Both the position numbers and the translations under genes were made by a program. Shown here piece by piece: positions 19,995-30,000 of a stretch of 30,000 nt of DNA. This stretch comes from Neocallimastix lanati (nom. inval.) (taxonomy: Eukaryota > Neocallimastigomycota > Neocallimastigomycetes > Neocallimastigales > Neocallimastigaceae): assembly GCA_016946835.1 (NCBI GenBank), contig JACVTC010000130.1, positions 187,501 to 217,500 on the forward strand, given 5' to 3'. The notes below the pieces were generated by a model. It did no database searches. It was given only the letters and a program-made list of their open reading frames with translations, and had not been told where the DNA came from. Position 1 is the first letter of the stretch; each line of letters opens with the position of its first letter.

Positions 19995-21056
19995 AATTAT
20001 ATATTTTTGTATCCAAACTATATATAAATAAATAATAAATAAATAAATAGTTAAATAAATAATTATTAAATTTGTGTACCAAACTTTTTTTTTTTTGTTT
20101 TTATTTTTAGTTTTTAAATGTCTTCTATTTTAATTTATATATATTTTTTTTTAAAAATATAAATTAAAAAAAAAAAAATTAACAAAATATTAAAATATCT
20201 ATTTTAAAATTGTATTTTGTCCCTCTCTCTTTTTTTTAAAAAAGTGTTTCATCTCAAATAAATAAATAAATATAAATAAATAAAAAAATATTATTTTTTA
20301 TTTTTTTTTATCCTTAAAATATGTATTTTTCTATTTCTCCATCATCATTTAAAAAGTGTTTCTTTCCCTCTTTTTACTAATAAAATAATAATAATAATTA
20401 AATAAAAAAAAAAAAAAACATTAATAATTTATTATTAATCTTTTCTTCGTCCCTTTTTTTCTTTAATACTTTTTCTTTAACTTCTATCCTTCCAACATAT
20501 CATATTTTTAAAGGTTCACCTTAATTATAAATATTTATAATCTTTTATTGTTATTATTATTATTATTAGCAAAACTTTTTTTATTTATTTTTATTATATT
20601 TTTTTGTTAATTTTTATACAAATACTATTTATTTTTAAATTTCTTTTTAATAATTATATTATTTTTACAAATTAAGTTTTTTTAATATAAAATATTATAA
20701 TAAAAAAAAATCCTTATTATTATTTTTTTTCCTTTTATACTTATACTTTTCTTCTTTTTTTTTTTTTTTTTTTATACAACTTTTAAATTTTTTTTTCTTT
20801 TGAAAAATGTTTCCTTCCATTTAATTAAAATACATTATAAAAAAATAAATAAAATATAAAAAAAAAATTTTTTTCTTTTAAAATTTTTTTTATTTCTTTA
20901 AATTATATATAATTAATTAATAATTTTATATTTTCTTTATTTATTATATATATTTTTTTATTTATAATATATATATAATTTTATAATTATAAATTATATT
21001 TATATTTTTCTTTTAAATATATACTTTTTTTTTCTTTTTTTTTCCTTTTAATCAAC
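19995..21056. other. A+T/pyrimidine-rich spacer 3' of the GH6 gene
   Basis: No gene. Contains two similar pyrimidine-rich segments with AAAAAGTGTTTC cores (20238-20250 and 20351-20363), T runs and A+T stretches. It is the 3' flank of the cellulase, so transcript termination or polyadenylation should lie near 20990-21056, but no unique signal stands out. Confidence 0.5.
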
Positions 21057-22442
21057 TTAGAAAGGTGGGTTAGCATTGTTAAGTAACATAACAAAGTAAT
21101 CATGGAACCAGGAACCAGCATCTGGAGCGCCTTGGAGTGAATCATAACGACCACAAACTGGATCAGCTCTACTACCTTGAGAAGAACCATCAGCTTCACC
21201 TGGAGTCTTAATCCACATGTAAGCATCAAGTAATGGCATACTACTTGGGTTTGGATTACCCTTTGGACGTTCACCTAAACCTGCACCCTTGAAGTTACAC
21301 CAGGTACCAGAAGAATTGAAGGCACCTTCAACGTTAGCACCGTTACGAGAAGTATCAACAATGTACTTTAAGCCTCTGACACCAAGGTTTTCAAGAGCTC
21401 TGTTAAGGTTTTGGTGGTATCTGTATTCACTTTGAATACTTTGGTAGTTAGAAACGTTAGTACTAATACCACGAAGCTTACCATTACCAGCATTGTTAAG
21501 GATTTCCTTAATAATTTGAGCAGTTCTGTCAGCGAATTGATTTAACCAAGCACCGTGAGCAGCATCAAGGTAAACTCTAACATTACTTTGAGTACCGAAC
21601 TTACTAATAGCGTAAGAAAGACATTGCTTGTGTAAATCTCTAACATTTCTACAGTTATCGTTGTTAGCAGTAACAAGGTTACCAATAGTATCTGGTTCAA
21701 TAATCATAACAACTCTAGAGTTTGGATATTGGTTGATGGTGTTGTAAATCTTATCGACGTAGCTCTTGTATTGATTTAAGGAGTTGGAACCACCAACAGA
21801 AGCATTGGCACCACAATCACGAGTTGGGATCATATATAAGACAAAGACAGCAGTCTTAGAACCGGCTTCTTGAAGGTATCTTGGAACTTCATTTGGAGCA
21901 CCTTCCCAAGCTAACCAAGCAGCAGTTGGAACATACTTAACCTTTTCGGCCTTTTGTCTAAGGTTACCACTTAACTTACTAATAGAGGTATCAACTTCAC
22001 CTTGGAACTTGTAGTTACTGTAAAGTTCATTTTCAAAGAAGTTGTCACTAGTTGGTTTTGGAGCTTGAGTGGTTCTTGGAGCTTGAGTAGTTTTTTTAGT
22101 GGTAGTTGGTTGTGGTTGGTAACCACCACCACATCTGGATGGAATACCACACCAATCACCATTTTCAACACCCCATTCACCATCGTTATCAGTGTAATAA
22201 ACGGTACAGGTATTACTACAACATCTGTAACCTTGGGAAGTAATTCTGCTACTACAAGAATTATTGTTATTATTACATTGATTATCGTTGATCTTACACC
22301 AGTCATTGTTTTCAACACCCCATTTTCCTTCATTATCGGTGTATAAAACTTCACAACCGTTACAACATGGGTATTGCCAATGACATTGAGAAGCTAAAGC
22401 TCCAGTAGCGAATAAAGTAGTTAAAACAGTAGTAAACTTCAT
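21057..22442 (-). CDS. GH6 cellobiohydrolase/cellulase with two N-terminal fungal dockerins
   Basis: 461 aa, single exon; secreted (signal peptide 1-18, ...LFATGALA). Two CBM10-like fungal dockerins (about 19-52 and 62-104) share YTDN.G.WGVEN.DWC (34-49, 83-98); they anchor the enzyme to the anaerobic-fungal cellulosome. A Thr/Pro/Gln linker (105-133) leads to a GH6 domain (about 137-461) that hydrolyses beta-1,4-glucan by inversion from the non-reducing end. Catalytic-site residues by family comparison: Asp209 (TRDCGAN, proton donor region), Asp251 ([12 protein letters not shown]), Asp293 (YLDAAHGAW) and Asp418 (TPGEADGSS). The C-terminus ([10 protein letters not shown]) is complete. Codon use is strongly biased, with C/G third positions unlike the flanks, fitting high expression. 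The family in anaerobic fungi is usually considered bacterial in origin; the lack of introns agrees. Endoglucanase versus exo-acting mode cannot be settled from loops by eye. Confidence 0.96.
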   Translation of the reverse strand: MKFTTVLTTLFATGALASQCHWQYPCCNGCEVLYTDNEGKWGVENNDWCKINDNQCNNNNNSCSSRITSQGYRCCSNTCTVYYTDNDGEWGVENGDWCGIPSRCGGGYQPQPTTTKKTTQAPRTTQAPKPTSDNFFENELYSNYKFQGEVDTSISKLSGNLRQKAEKVKYVPTAAWLAWEGAPNEVPRYLQEAGSKTAVFVLYMIPTRDCGANASVGGSNSLNQYKSYVDKIYNTINQYPNSRVVMIIEPDTIGNLVTANNDNCRNVRDLHKQCLSYAISKFGTQSNVRVYLDAAHGAWLNQFADRTAQIIKEILNNAGNGKLRGISTNVSNYQSIQSEYRYHQNLNRALENLGVRGLKYIVDTSRNGANVEGAFNSSGTWCNFKGAGLGERPKGNPNPSSMPLLDAYMWIKTPGEADGSSQGSRADPVCGRYDSLQGAPDAGSWFHDYFVMLLNNANPPF

Positions 22443-22930
22443 TTTGTTTTTCTTATTAAATATAAATTTTCTTATATTAAATTGTCTCTTTATTTAATTT
22501 TTTTTTTTTATTGTATTATTATAACAATTCAACCAGTGAATGAATATAATATACTACTAAATTTCTTAATTTTTTTTTTACTGTTTTAATAAAACAATTA
22601 ATTTATTTAAATCAATTAAATAACTAATTTTTTTTTTAGTTAAAAATTGTTGAGAAAAAAAAAAAAAAAAAAGAAAAAATGTGTGATATTTATATATGTG
22701 AGAAAAAAATTAAAAATAAATGAAAATAATGAAAATATATTAAATTTACATTATCATAATACTATTTTTTCATTACAATTATATTTAATTAATAAAGAAT
22801 AAAATTGAAAAGATAAAAGATAAATAATAATGTTTATTATTAATTAAAGTTAATATTCTTTAAAGTTTAATAATACTTTTAATTAAAAAACTGTTATTTA
22901 ACTGGTGGGAATAGAACGAAAAAAATTTAT
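22443..22930. other. 5' flank of the GH6 gene
   Basis: A+T-rich upstream region of the cellulase, with T runs at 22500-22510 and 22570-22579 and an A run at 22655-22672. The promoter should lie here; no TATA box or regulator site can be singled out. The bases just before the ATG (AGAAAAACAAA-ATG) are A-rich, as is common for fungal starts. Confidence 0.45.
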
Positions 22931-22936
22931 AATAAA

Positions 22937-23172
22937 AAAATTATTATTTATTATTATTTATTATTATTTATTATTATTTATTATTATTTATTATTTATTA
23001 TTTATTATTTATTATATTATTTATTATTTATTATTTATTATTTATTATTTATTATTTATTATCTATTTATTTATTATTTATTATTTATTATTTATTATTT
23101 ATTATCTATTTATTTATTATTTATTATTTATTATTTATTATTTATTATTTATTATTATTATTATTATTATTT
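22937..23172. repeat. (TTATTATTTA)n microsatellite
   Basis: About 235 bases of TTA/TTTA units. The plus-strand open frame over it (22905-23234) is only Ile/Tyr/Leu/Phe and is not a gene. Confidence 0.9.
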
Positions 23173-24225
23173 TTTTTTTGATAATCTACTTTAAAACTTT
23201 CCTATTTCTCAAATTCATAAATCATTCTATTTAATTTTTGTATCTTAATCTATTTTATTTATTTAATTTTTATTTATTAATTTATTTAATTTTTATTTAT
23301 TATTATTTTTTCCCCATTATTTTCCATATTTTAAATCTATCTTAATGAATAAATAAATTAATAAAATTTGAAAAGAATAAAGAAATAGGTATTCAAAATA
23401 CCTTATACCACATATATAATAATACAACTTTTTAGCAATAAGTAATACCTGATTAATAGCATCAATAAATATATATAACTTATTAATAGATAGAATAAAA
23501 AAAATATTTTAGTTAAAAAATAACACTATAACACTATAATTAATTATAAAATATGTTATGTTTTAAATTTTAATTATTCAATATTATAAATTAATGGGAA
23601 GTGTAATAATTAAATATTTTTTTATTAAAAATTATTACTTATTATAATTATTTATTATTATTTATTACTTATTATTATTATTATTATTATTATTTAATTA
23701 TTTATTATTTATTATTATTATTATTGTTTTTTTTATTATTATTAATTATTATTTATTATTATTATTATTATTTAGTATTATAGAATTATTAAATTAAATA
23801 TATATATATAATAATAATAATAGGTATATATAAATATATATATTAAAAAAAAAAAGGATTAATATTATGAATATTATGCCTAGTTAACATTTAAGATAAT
23901 ATAAAACATTTTTAATAAATTGGTGTCATGGTATAAAAAATTTTTTTTCAAATTTTCAAATTCTATTTTTTCCAATTCATTTTTTTTTATATAAATATAT
24001 AGTACTTCATAAATATAAATATATAACAGTATAATGATAATATATGAGTTACACATAAAAGATTAAATAGAATTTATATTATAGCTTGAATGATGTTTCT
24101 TCCTAATATTAAATGAAGATAATTTAATATAAAAATAAATTACTCATTTAAATTAAAAATTTTTATTAATTAAATAATTTTTAAAGTTTAATATGTTTAT
24201 AAATATATATAATTATTAATTTTAA

Positions 24226-24260
<35 letters not shown>

Positions 24261-25440
24261 ATAATAATAAATTTTTTAATGGAATGCTACTGTAATATCA
24301 AAAATCAAAGATCAAATTAAAATGAAATATAATTAATATTAATATTAATATTAATATTAAAATAAAAATAAGTCTTTTTTACATTTTATTTTTAAAATTT
24401 ATAATGGATAAATTAACATAAATTGAATTGCAATAATATATCACTCATATATTGTAATATATGGATTAATTGTTCTTAATTTTTTTTTTAAATTTTATTC
24501 TTGGTTTAATATAAAGATTATTAGAATAATATTTAATTGTCAATTTTTTTATCACTGACTATCTTTACTGTTGTTATTAATAGTTGTTTTGTTTTATTAT
24601 CTACTACTATTATATTAATGGATGACTATGTCATTATTATCATATATTTTATGACTATTATCAATTACTTTATAATATATAAAATGTTTTCTTTTCTTTT
24701 CTTTTATTTTTGTTATTATCATTGTCATGTTTGATATGTTTTATGAAATAAATCCTATATCAAATGTGAAAAAATTAAAATTCTATTATATAATCAACAA
24801 TATTATTATGAATAAGATTGATTAATTTTTTTTTTTATTTTTTATTTTTTCACCAAAAAAAAAGATAAAAAAAAAAAAAAAAGGAAAATAAAGTAGAAAG
24901 ATATGGAATAGGTAATATTATTTATGTTAAATTAATTTGAATAATCATTTTTAAACTTTTTATTATTAAAAAAAAAAAATTTAAATTTGATCAAATTAAA
25001 GATTCATTTCATTCAGAATATTTCATTCTTCATTCTTCATATTTAATGTTTAATATTTCATATTTCATATTTCATCTTCATATTTAATATTATAATATTT
25101 CTATATTTTTATATATTTTATATTTAATTTATTTATATTTAATTAATTCCTTTTTTTTTTTTTTTTTTTTTTTTCATTTTCTATTTTTATTAATTTAAAT
25201 AATTAAATTTTCTTTCAAAAAAATAAAGAAAAAGAAAAAATAAAATGAAAGGAAAATAAAATAAAAAATAAAAAGTAAATTGATCATAAAATAAAAATAA
25301 AATAATAATAATTAAAAATAATGGATCTATTTTAAATAATAAAATACAAATTAAAAGAAATAAAGAAAATTACCCATAAGAAATATTATTCATTTTCATT
25401 TTCATTTTTATTATTTATATATATATTTTTTATTTAATCT
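23173..25440. other. A+T-rich spacer, no gene seen
   Basis: AAT/ATT runs (23640-23780, 24230-24260), (TA)n and T/A homopolymers, with ATTAAT units at about 24331-24360. The open frame at 24537-24734 (+) has slightly better amino-acid variety but no motif, no neighbouring exon and strong Ile/Phe/Tyr bias; not called. Confidence 0.55.
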
Positions 25441-25464
25441 TTTAATTTTTTTTATATTATTTTT

Positions 25465-25542
25465 ATCTTTTAATTATTTTATCTTTTAATTATTTTATCT
25501 TTTAATTATTTTATCTTTTAATTATTTTATCTTTTAATTTTT
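25465..25542. repeat. 16-bp tandem repeat, about 4.7 copies
   Basis: ATCTTTTAATTATTTT is repeated exactly at 25465, 25481, 25497 and 25513, with a partial fifth copy. An 11-base repeat (TTTTTAAATTA) follows at about 25549-25582. Confidence 0.9.
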
Positions 25543-25669
25543 AATAATTTTTAAATTATTTTTAAATTATTTTTAAATTATTTCTTATAGAATTGCTAAT
25601 ATTAATAAATGATTGGATTTAAATTAATTGGATTTCATTTTCTACTTCTTCTTTTTAATTATTAACATA

Positions 25670-25738
<69 letters not shown>
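25670..25738. repeat. (ATT)23 microsatellite
   Basis: A near-perfect ATT run of about 69 bases. Confidence 0.95.
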
Positions 25739-26026
25739 TTTAAAAAAATTAAGATAGCTTTAGTTTTTTATAACTTCGATAGGAAAGAAGAGACATGAAT
25801 AAAAAATTAAACATTTATTTGTTTTATGAGATTTTTTAGTTATATTGAATATTAATTATTTCTTATTTTCTATAATAATTAAAGTTTTTGGAATACAAAA
25901 AGACAAATTTAATTATTATTATTATTATTATTATTATTAACAATAATATTTAAAATAGTTTTATTAGTAATAAAACCTTATTATTAAAAAAGATGAGTAA
26001 TAAAAAAAAAACTAAAAATATAAAAA

Positions 26027-26066
<40 letters not shown>

Positions 26067-26155
26067 AGAAAATTATAATAATGATAATAATGATAATAAT
26101 AAACTTTTTTAATAATAACAAATAAATATATAATTAATAAATATATAGCAAATAT

Positions 26156-26242
26156 AACAAATAGTTTTTAATTAATAAAAATATAACAAATAATTTTTAA
26201 TTAATAAAAATATAACAAATAGTTTTTAATTAATAAAAATAT
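26156..26242. repeat. 29-bp tandem repeat, 3 copies
   Basis: The unit beginning AACAAATAGTTTTTAATTAA lies at 26156-26184, 26185-26213 and 26214-26242. Copy 2 differs by one base (AATAATT for AATAGTT). Confidence 0.9.
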
Positions 26243-27815
26243 ATTGTATAAAAATTTTCCATTAATTTATATATTATTAAAAAATAGGAAAAAAACTTTA
26301 AATTATAATTATTTCATTATAATATTACGGCAAATTATTAAATGTACAAGCACAAATTTTAATATTTATTTAATATTGTTGATAAATTGATCAGCATTTA
26401 ATAATAAAAAAAAAAAAAAGTGTTTAAAATTTAAAAAAAAAAAAAATTAAAATAATTTCATAATAAAGATAATCTTTTCTATTGTTTTTTTTTATTTTAT
26501 TTAATTAATTTTTAAAAAGATAATATATATTGAGACAAAACTTTAATTAATAGAAAATTTTATAAAAAAATAATTAAATAATGCCAATAGATAAATAAAA
26601 TTATTAATTTAAAAGAATATAAAATAAAGTTAATATCACAAAACTTTTAATATAATTATGAAACAAAAAAACAAAGAAACAATAAGGTATAAAATTTTCT
26701 TATCCTCCTCCCAAAAATGAATTCCTAATCCTCCCAGAAAGGAATATCCTAAAATGAAAAAGAATGAAATTAGTTACCATCATCATCGACCTATAATTAA
26801 ATTAAATTAAATTAAATAAAATAAATTTAAATTAAATTTCGTATATATTAAAAAAGAAATTTGAAACTGGAAAACCAATAGCAATATTTATACAGCTCAT
26901 ATATAAAACTCATTTATTTTAATTATTAAAAAAAAAAAAAATTATTACAATTATTTATTTATTTACTTTTTTTTTTTTTTTTTTTTAATTTGTTATGAAA
27001 TAAGATTAATGTATATATTTGAATATTAAATAATAATAATTTTTTTTATAAATCATTTTACTTATTAATTATATATATATAGGCTAATGGGAAGTTAAAA
27101 AGTATAAATTATTTTTTAGTAACATTCAATAATTGCTATATAACAAATTTGGTAGTTATAATTACCGTAATGTGTTCTTAATTAAAAAATAGAGTTAAAT
27201 TATTACTAATTAATAAAAAAAAATATTATATATATATATATTTATAAATAAAAATTAATAGAATATAAAAAAATATTAATATATGTAAAAAAAAATGTTT
27301 AAGAATCTCTTAATTTTAACTTTTTTTTTTTTTTTAGTTTTATTTTAGTTTTTCTTATTATTATTTCATTTTAATTTTTTCTAATATTTATTTCATTCAT
27401 AAATAAAAATAAAAAAAATAGAAATCATATGAATTATAAAAATTTAATTGTGGGTTTATTATATAGTTTTAATTAAATAAATTATTATAGTTATTTATAT
27501 ATATAAATAACAGATTCTTTATTTTTATATTTCTATATTTCTCCTGTTGAAATATCATCATATATGAGATATGAGAAGAACATAAACAATCATGATAACA
27601 ATATCAATTATTTAATTTCAAATTTAAATATATTTTATATAATAATAAAAGATTTTTTTTTTTTTATTTGAAGTTTTATAATTTTAAATAAAAAGGTATA
27701 AGTATAAATTTTATATTAAAATCATGTTTTAAAATGTTTTTAATTAAATAAAACAAATATTTTGTTTATTTAAAAATAATGATAATAATGATAATCTTAA
27801 AAATTATTTATAGGA
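26243..27815. other. A+T-rich spacer with one small C/T-rich island
   Basis: Mostly A+T. At 26698-26755 is a segment with TCCTCCTCCC, ATTCCTAATCCTCCC and GGAATATCC, the only C-rich patch for several kb. A few slightly more complex stretches (27080-27180, 27535-27600) have no open frame or recognisable RNA. Confidence 0.5.
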
Positions 27816-27819
27816 GTAA

Positions 27820-28214
27820 AATAATAAATAATTGAATAATAAATAATAAATAATAATAAATAATAAATAATAAATAATAAATAATAAATAATAAATAATA
27901 AATAATAAATAATAAATAATAAATAATAAATAATAAATAATAAATAATAAATAATAAATAATAAATAATAAATAAATAATAAATAATAAATAATTAAATA
28001 ATAAATAAATAATAAATAATAAATAATAAATAATAAATAATAAATAATAAATAAATAATAAATAATAAATAATAAATAATAAATAATAAATAATAATAAT
28101 AATAAATAATAATAATAATAAATAATAAATAATAAATAATAAATAATAAATAATAAATAATAATAATAATAAATAATAATAATAATAAATAATAATAAAT
28201 AATAATAATAAAAA
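27820..28214. repeat. (AAATAAT)n satellite, about 395 bp
   Basis: Continuous AATAAATAAT-type units ending in an A run at 28220-28242. The minus-strand open frame (27804-28265) is entirely Leu/Phe/Ile/Tyr and is an artefact. Confidence 0.92.
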
Positions 28215-28242
28215 CAAGAAAAAAAAAAAAAAAAAAAAAAAA

Positions 28243-29432
28243 TTAAAAAAAATAAAGATTAACAAAAATTTGGGTCACTGTTAGTCACATTATTTAAGTT
28301 GATGAATGAGAAACTCTAATTCATAATATTCAAAGAATCCAGTCATCCAGGATGATCGTAAGACAAAGTTAAAAAAAATAAAAAAAAAAAAATAACTAAT
28401 CGCATACATTACAAAGTGTTTTTAATTAATTAATTAATTAATTAAAGAAAAAAAAAATAAAAAATAAAAAATAAAAAAGAACTGTAATTATTATTAATTG
28501 TTGATTTTATATTAATAAATTATAATAAATAATAAAAATAATTTATTAATAAATATATATTTTTATTTATTTAATAATAAACGTCTATTATTTTTTTTTA
28601 TTTTATTATTAATATTTTAAAATTACTATTACTATTACTATTTTTATTTTTTTTATTACTATTATAATTATACTATATTATTTCTATTATTATACTTTTA
28701 TTATTATTACAATTACAATTATCATATTTTGAAGTTTTATTATTATTATTATTATTATTATTAATATTTCTAATTTCTTTTTTTTTTTTTTTTTTTTTTT
28801 TTTTTATTATTTTATCATAATTTAAATACTTGAAATGTATATTATTTCTTATAATTTATTTCTTCTTCTTATCATTATTCTAATTATTAATTATTATTAT
28901 ATTATTAATAATTGCATCGTTATAACTTATTTCTTATTTTAAATTATTACTATATTATTAATAATTGTATTATTTATTATTTATTATAAAAGTTTAAATA
29001 CAAAAGTTTAAATACTTTCTAATATTATTAAAAATTAAATTTGAATGAATATATTCTTCTTATTCTTTTAGCAATATAAATTTAATATATTTAACATTTT
29101 CCTAACAATTCATATGAAATAAATTATGATTACTTTATTATATATATATATATTTTAAGAATTGGAAGAGAATACATTTTCATTGTTTTTTATTTATTTA
29201 TTAATAAAAAAATATTAACGTATGTTATTATATTGTATATATAATATATAATATATATTATATATATTATTAAAGTATAATATATATATTATATTAAAAA
29301 AAAAAAAAAAAGATTTTTAAAATAATAAAGTAATTACGGTATTATGATGTGAATTTTAAATCATTTCTACTATATATATATATATATTTAATAAAATTAA
29401 AAATAAAATAAAAAAAAAAAAAAAAAAAAAAA
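28243..29432. other. A+T-rich spacer with a short complex segment at its start
   Basis: 28262-28370 is clearly more complex than its surroundings (GGGTCACTGTTAGTCAC, CCAGTCATCCAGGATGATCG) and gives short open stretches of about 18-26 codons on each strand, none decisive. The rest is ATT/ACT-type simple sequence, (TA)n and homopolymers. At 29163-29182 GGAAGAGAATACATTTTC resembles the LINE tail segment at 17066-17083 (GGAAGAGAATACACTTCC), but without poly-T or other shared parts. Confidence 0.45.
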
Positions 29433-29535
29433 TCAACAGTATTTGTTAAGCTGTAGAGAGTATGTGATTTTCCATTAAAACTCACTCCTACTGAACCCAA
29501 GAGAAATAGTATTATTAGAAAGATTCAAATTCTAA
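29433..29535 (-). other. Possible coding or exon remnant
   Basis: On the minus strand, after a TGA, about 30 codons stay open and read FLIILFLLGSVGVSF-NGKSHTLYSLTNTVD, with normal amino-acid variety, before running into poly-T. A possible acceptor (branch-like TTCTAATAAT, then CTCTTGGGTTCAG) precedes the second half. No start codon or clear donor is seen. It could be an exon of a secreted or membrane protein, a decayed fragment, or chance. Confidence 0.25.
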
Positions 29536-30000
29536 AAAAAATTCGTTTGGGTGAAGGAAGGAACTGATTATTACTACTATTATTTATTAATTATTAAAAT
29601 AGTATTAATTATTATTTATTTTATTTTATTATATATACATATTTTTATTTTATTTTATTAAAATTTATTTTATTTATATTTTGTATTTTATATTAACTTT
29701 TTTTTGTAATTACTATTTTCAAAAATAAAATAAATATTTCAGTATATCATTTACTGTCTTCCAATTAAAAAATAATTATATTATATAAATATAAAAAATA
29801 AGAGAAGATTGGAGAAATAAATTGAAGAATGATTTTATTTTATAATTAATCAATTTTTTCCTTTATTCAGTTCTTATTTATTTATTATTTAATGGTTATT
29901 CATTTATTTTTTTTTACTTTTATTATTTAATATATATATAAAGAGTAATTCTTTTTAAAATATACATGCATAAAATAATAATAATAATAATAATAAAAAT
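29536..30000. other. A+T-rich spacer, no gene seen
   Basis: ATTTT/TTATT simple sequence and short A+T stretches up to an AAT run at the window edge. Nothing supportable. Confidence 0.5.

Noticed and set aside
22002-22346. 114-aa plus-strand and 127-aa minus-strand frames within the cellulase gene
   Set aside because: Shadows of the GH6 frame; open because its codon use avoids the right triplets in other frames.
22905-23234. 109-aa plus-strand open frame
   Set aside because: Almost entirely coded by TTATTATTTA repeats.
24537-24734. 65-aa plus-strand open frame
   Set aside because: Ile/Phe/Tyr-biased, TTG-type start, no motif and no neighbouring exons.
27804-28265. 153-aa minus-strand open frame
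   Set aside because: Leu/Phe/Ile/Tyr runs from the AAATAAT array; no coding character.
29163-29182. Another LINE tail
   Set aside because: Similar to GGAAGAGAATACACTTCC of the LINE over 18 bases, but with no poly-T, GTCT or AATAAA in order; kept only as a note.
29505-29535. tRNA T-arm-like ATTCAAATTC
   Set aside because: Stem pairs at only three of five positions; no A box or acceptor stem at tRNA spacing.
1-30000. CRISPR arrays, bacterial operons or ribosome binding sites
   Set aside because: The tandem repeats are direct and contiguous without unique spacers, and the genes are spliced or widely spaced eukaryotic units.

Overview
The window looks like nuclear DNA of an anaerobic gut fungus (Neocallimastigomycota; the Piromyces/Neocallimastix/Anaeromyces/Orpinomyces kind). 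Three things point there. Intergenic DNA is extremely A+T-rich and full of homopolymer and microsatellite runs. There is a GH6 cellulase carrying two N-terminal fungal dockerin (CBM10-like) modules. There is also a class C 7TM receptor whose ectodomain resembles a bacterial periplasmic sugar-binding protein. Genus cannot be fixed from the sequence alone.

Layout. 22-2457 (+): three exons of a receptor-like protein, open at its 5' end; two short A+T-rich introns are visible. 4384-5469 (-): a secreted protein with two hevein-type CBM18 modules behind an unrecognised cysteine-containing region. 5470-11259: gene-poor, dominated by A+T microsatellites (6381-6720, 7061-7180, 7860-8477). It holds a small island of more complex, G+C-richer sequence at about 8991-9500 that I cannot assign. 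11260-12966 (-): a 14-TM DHA2-type MFS transporter. 13878-14400: decayed 3' ends of a LINE. 17021-19994 (-): a 5'-truncated LINE insertion bounded by a perfect 13-bp target-site duplication, with a poly(A) tail and a reading frame broken by one in-frame TAG. 21057-22442 (-): the GH6 cellobiohydrolase. 22443-30000: no confident gene, only A+T-rich repeats and a few short complex islands.

How it fits together. The host genes match a plant-fibre-degrading lifestyle: a secreted cellulosomal GH6 enzyme for cellulose, a possible surface sensor of a carbohydrate-type ligand, a secreted chitin- or glycan-binding protein and an exporter. They are separated by kilobases of A+T-rich DNA and there is no sign of co-transcription. 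The GH6, MFS and CBM18 genes show no introns and are much richer in G+C than their flanks; bacterial ancestry is plausible for GH6 and MFS, while the receptor gene has introns.

The clearest structural result is the LINE. The full insertion can be delimited to the base at both ends, and its 3' tail (AATAAA, a TATTCTCT element, GTCT, poly-A) recurs at 13896 and 14003 next to a decayed coding piece matching the intact copy at 25 of 30 bases. No tRNA, rRNA, CRISPR or prokaryote-type operon signal was found.
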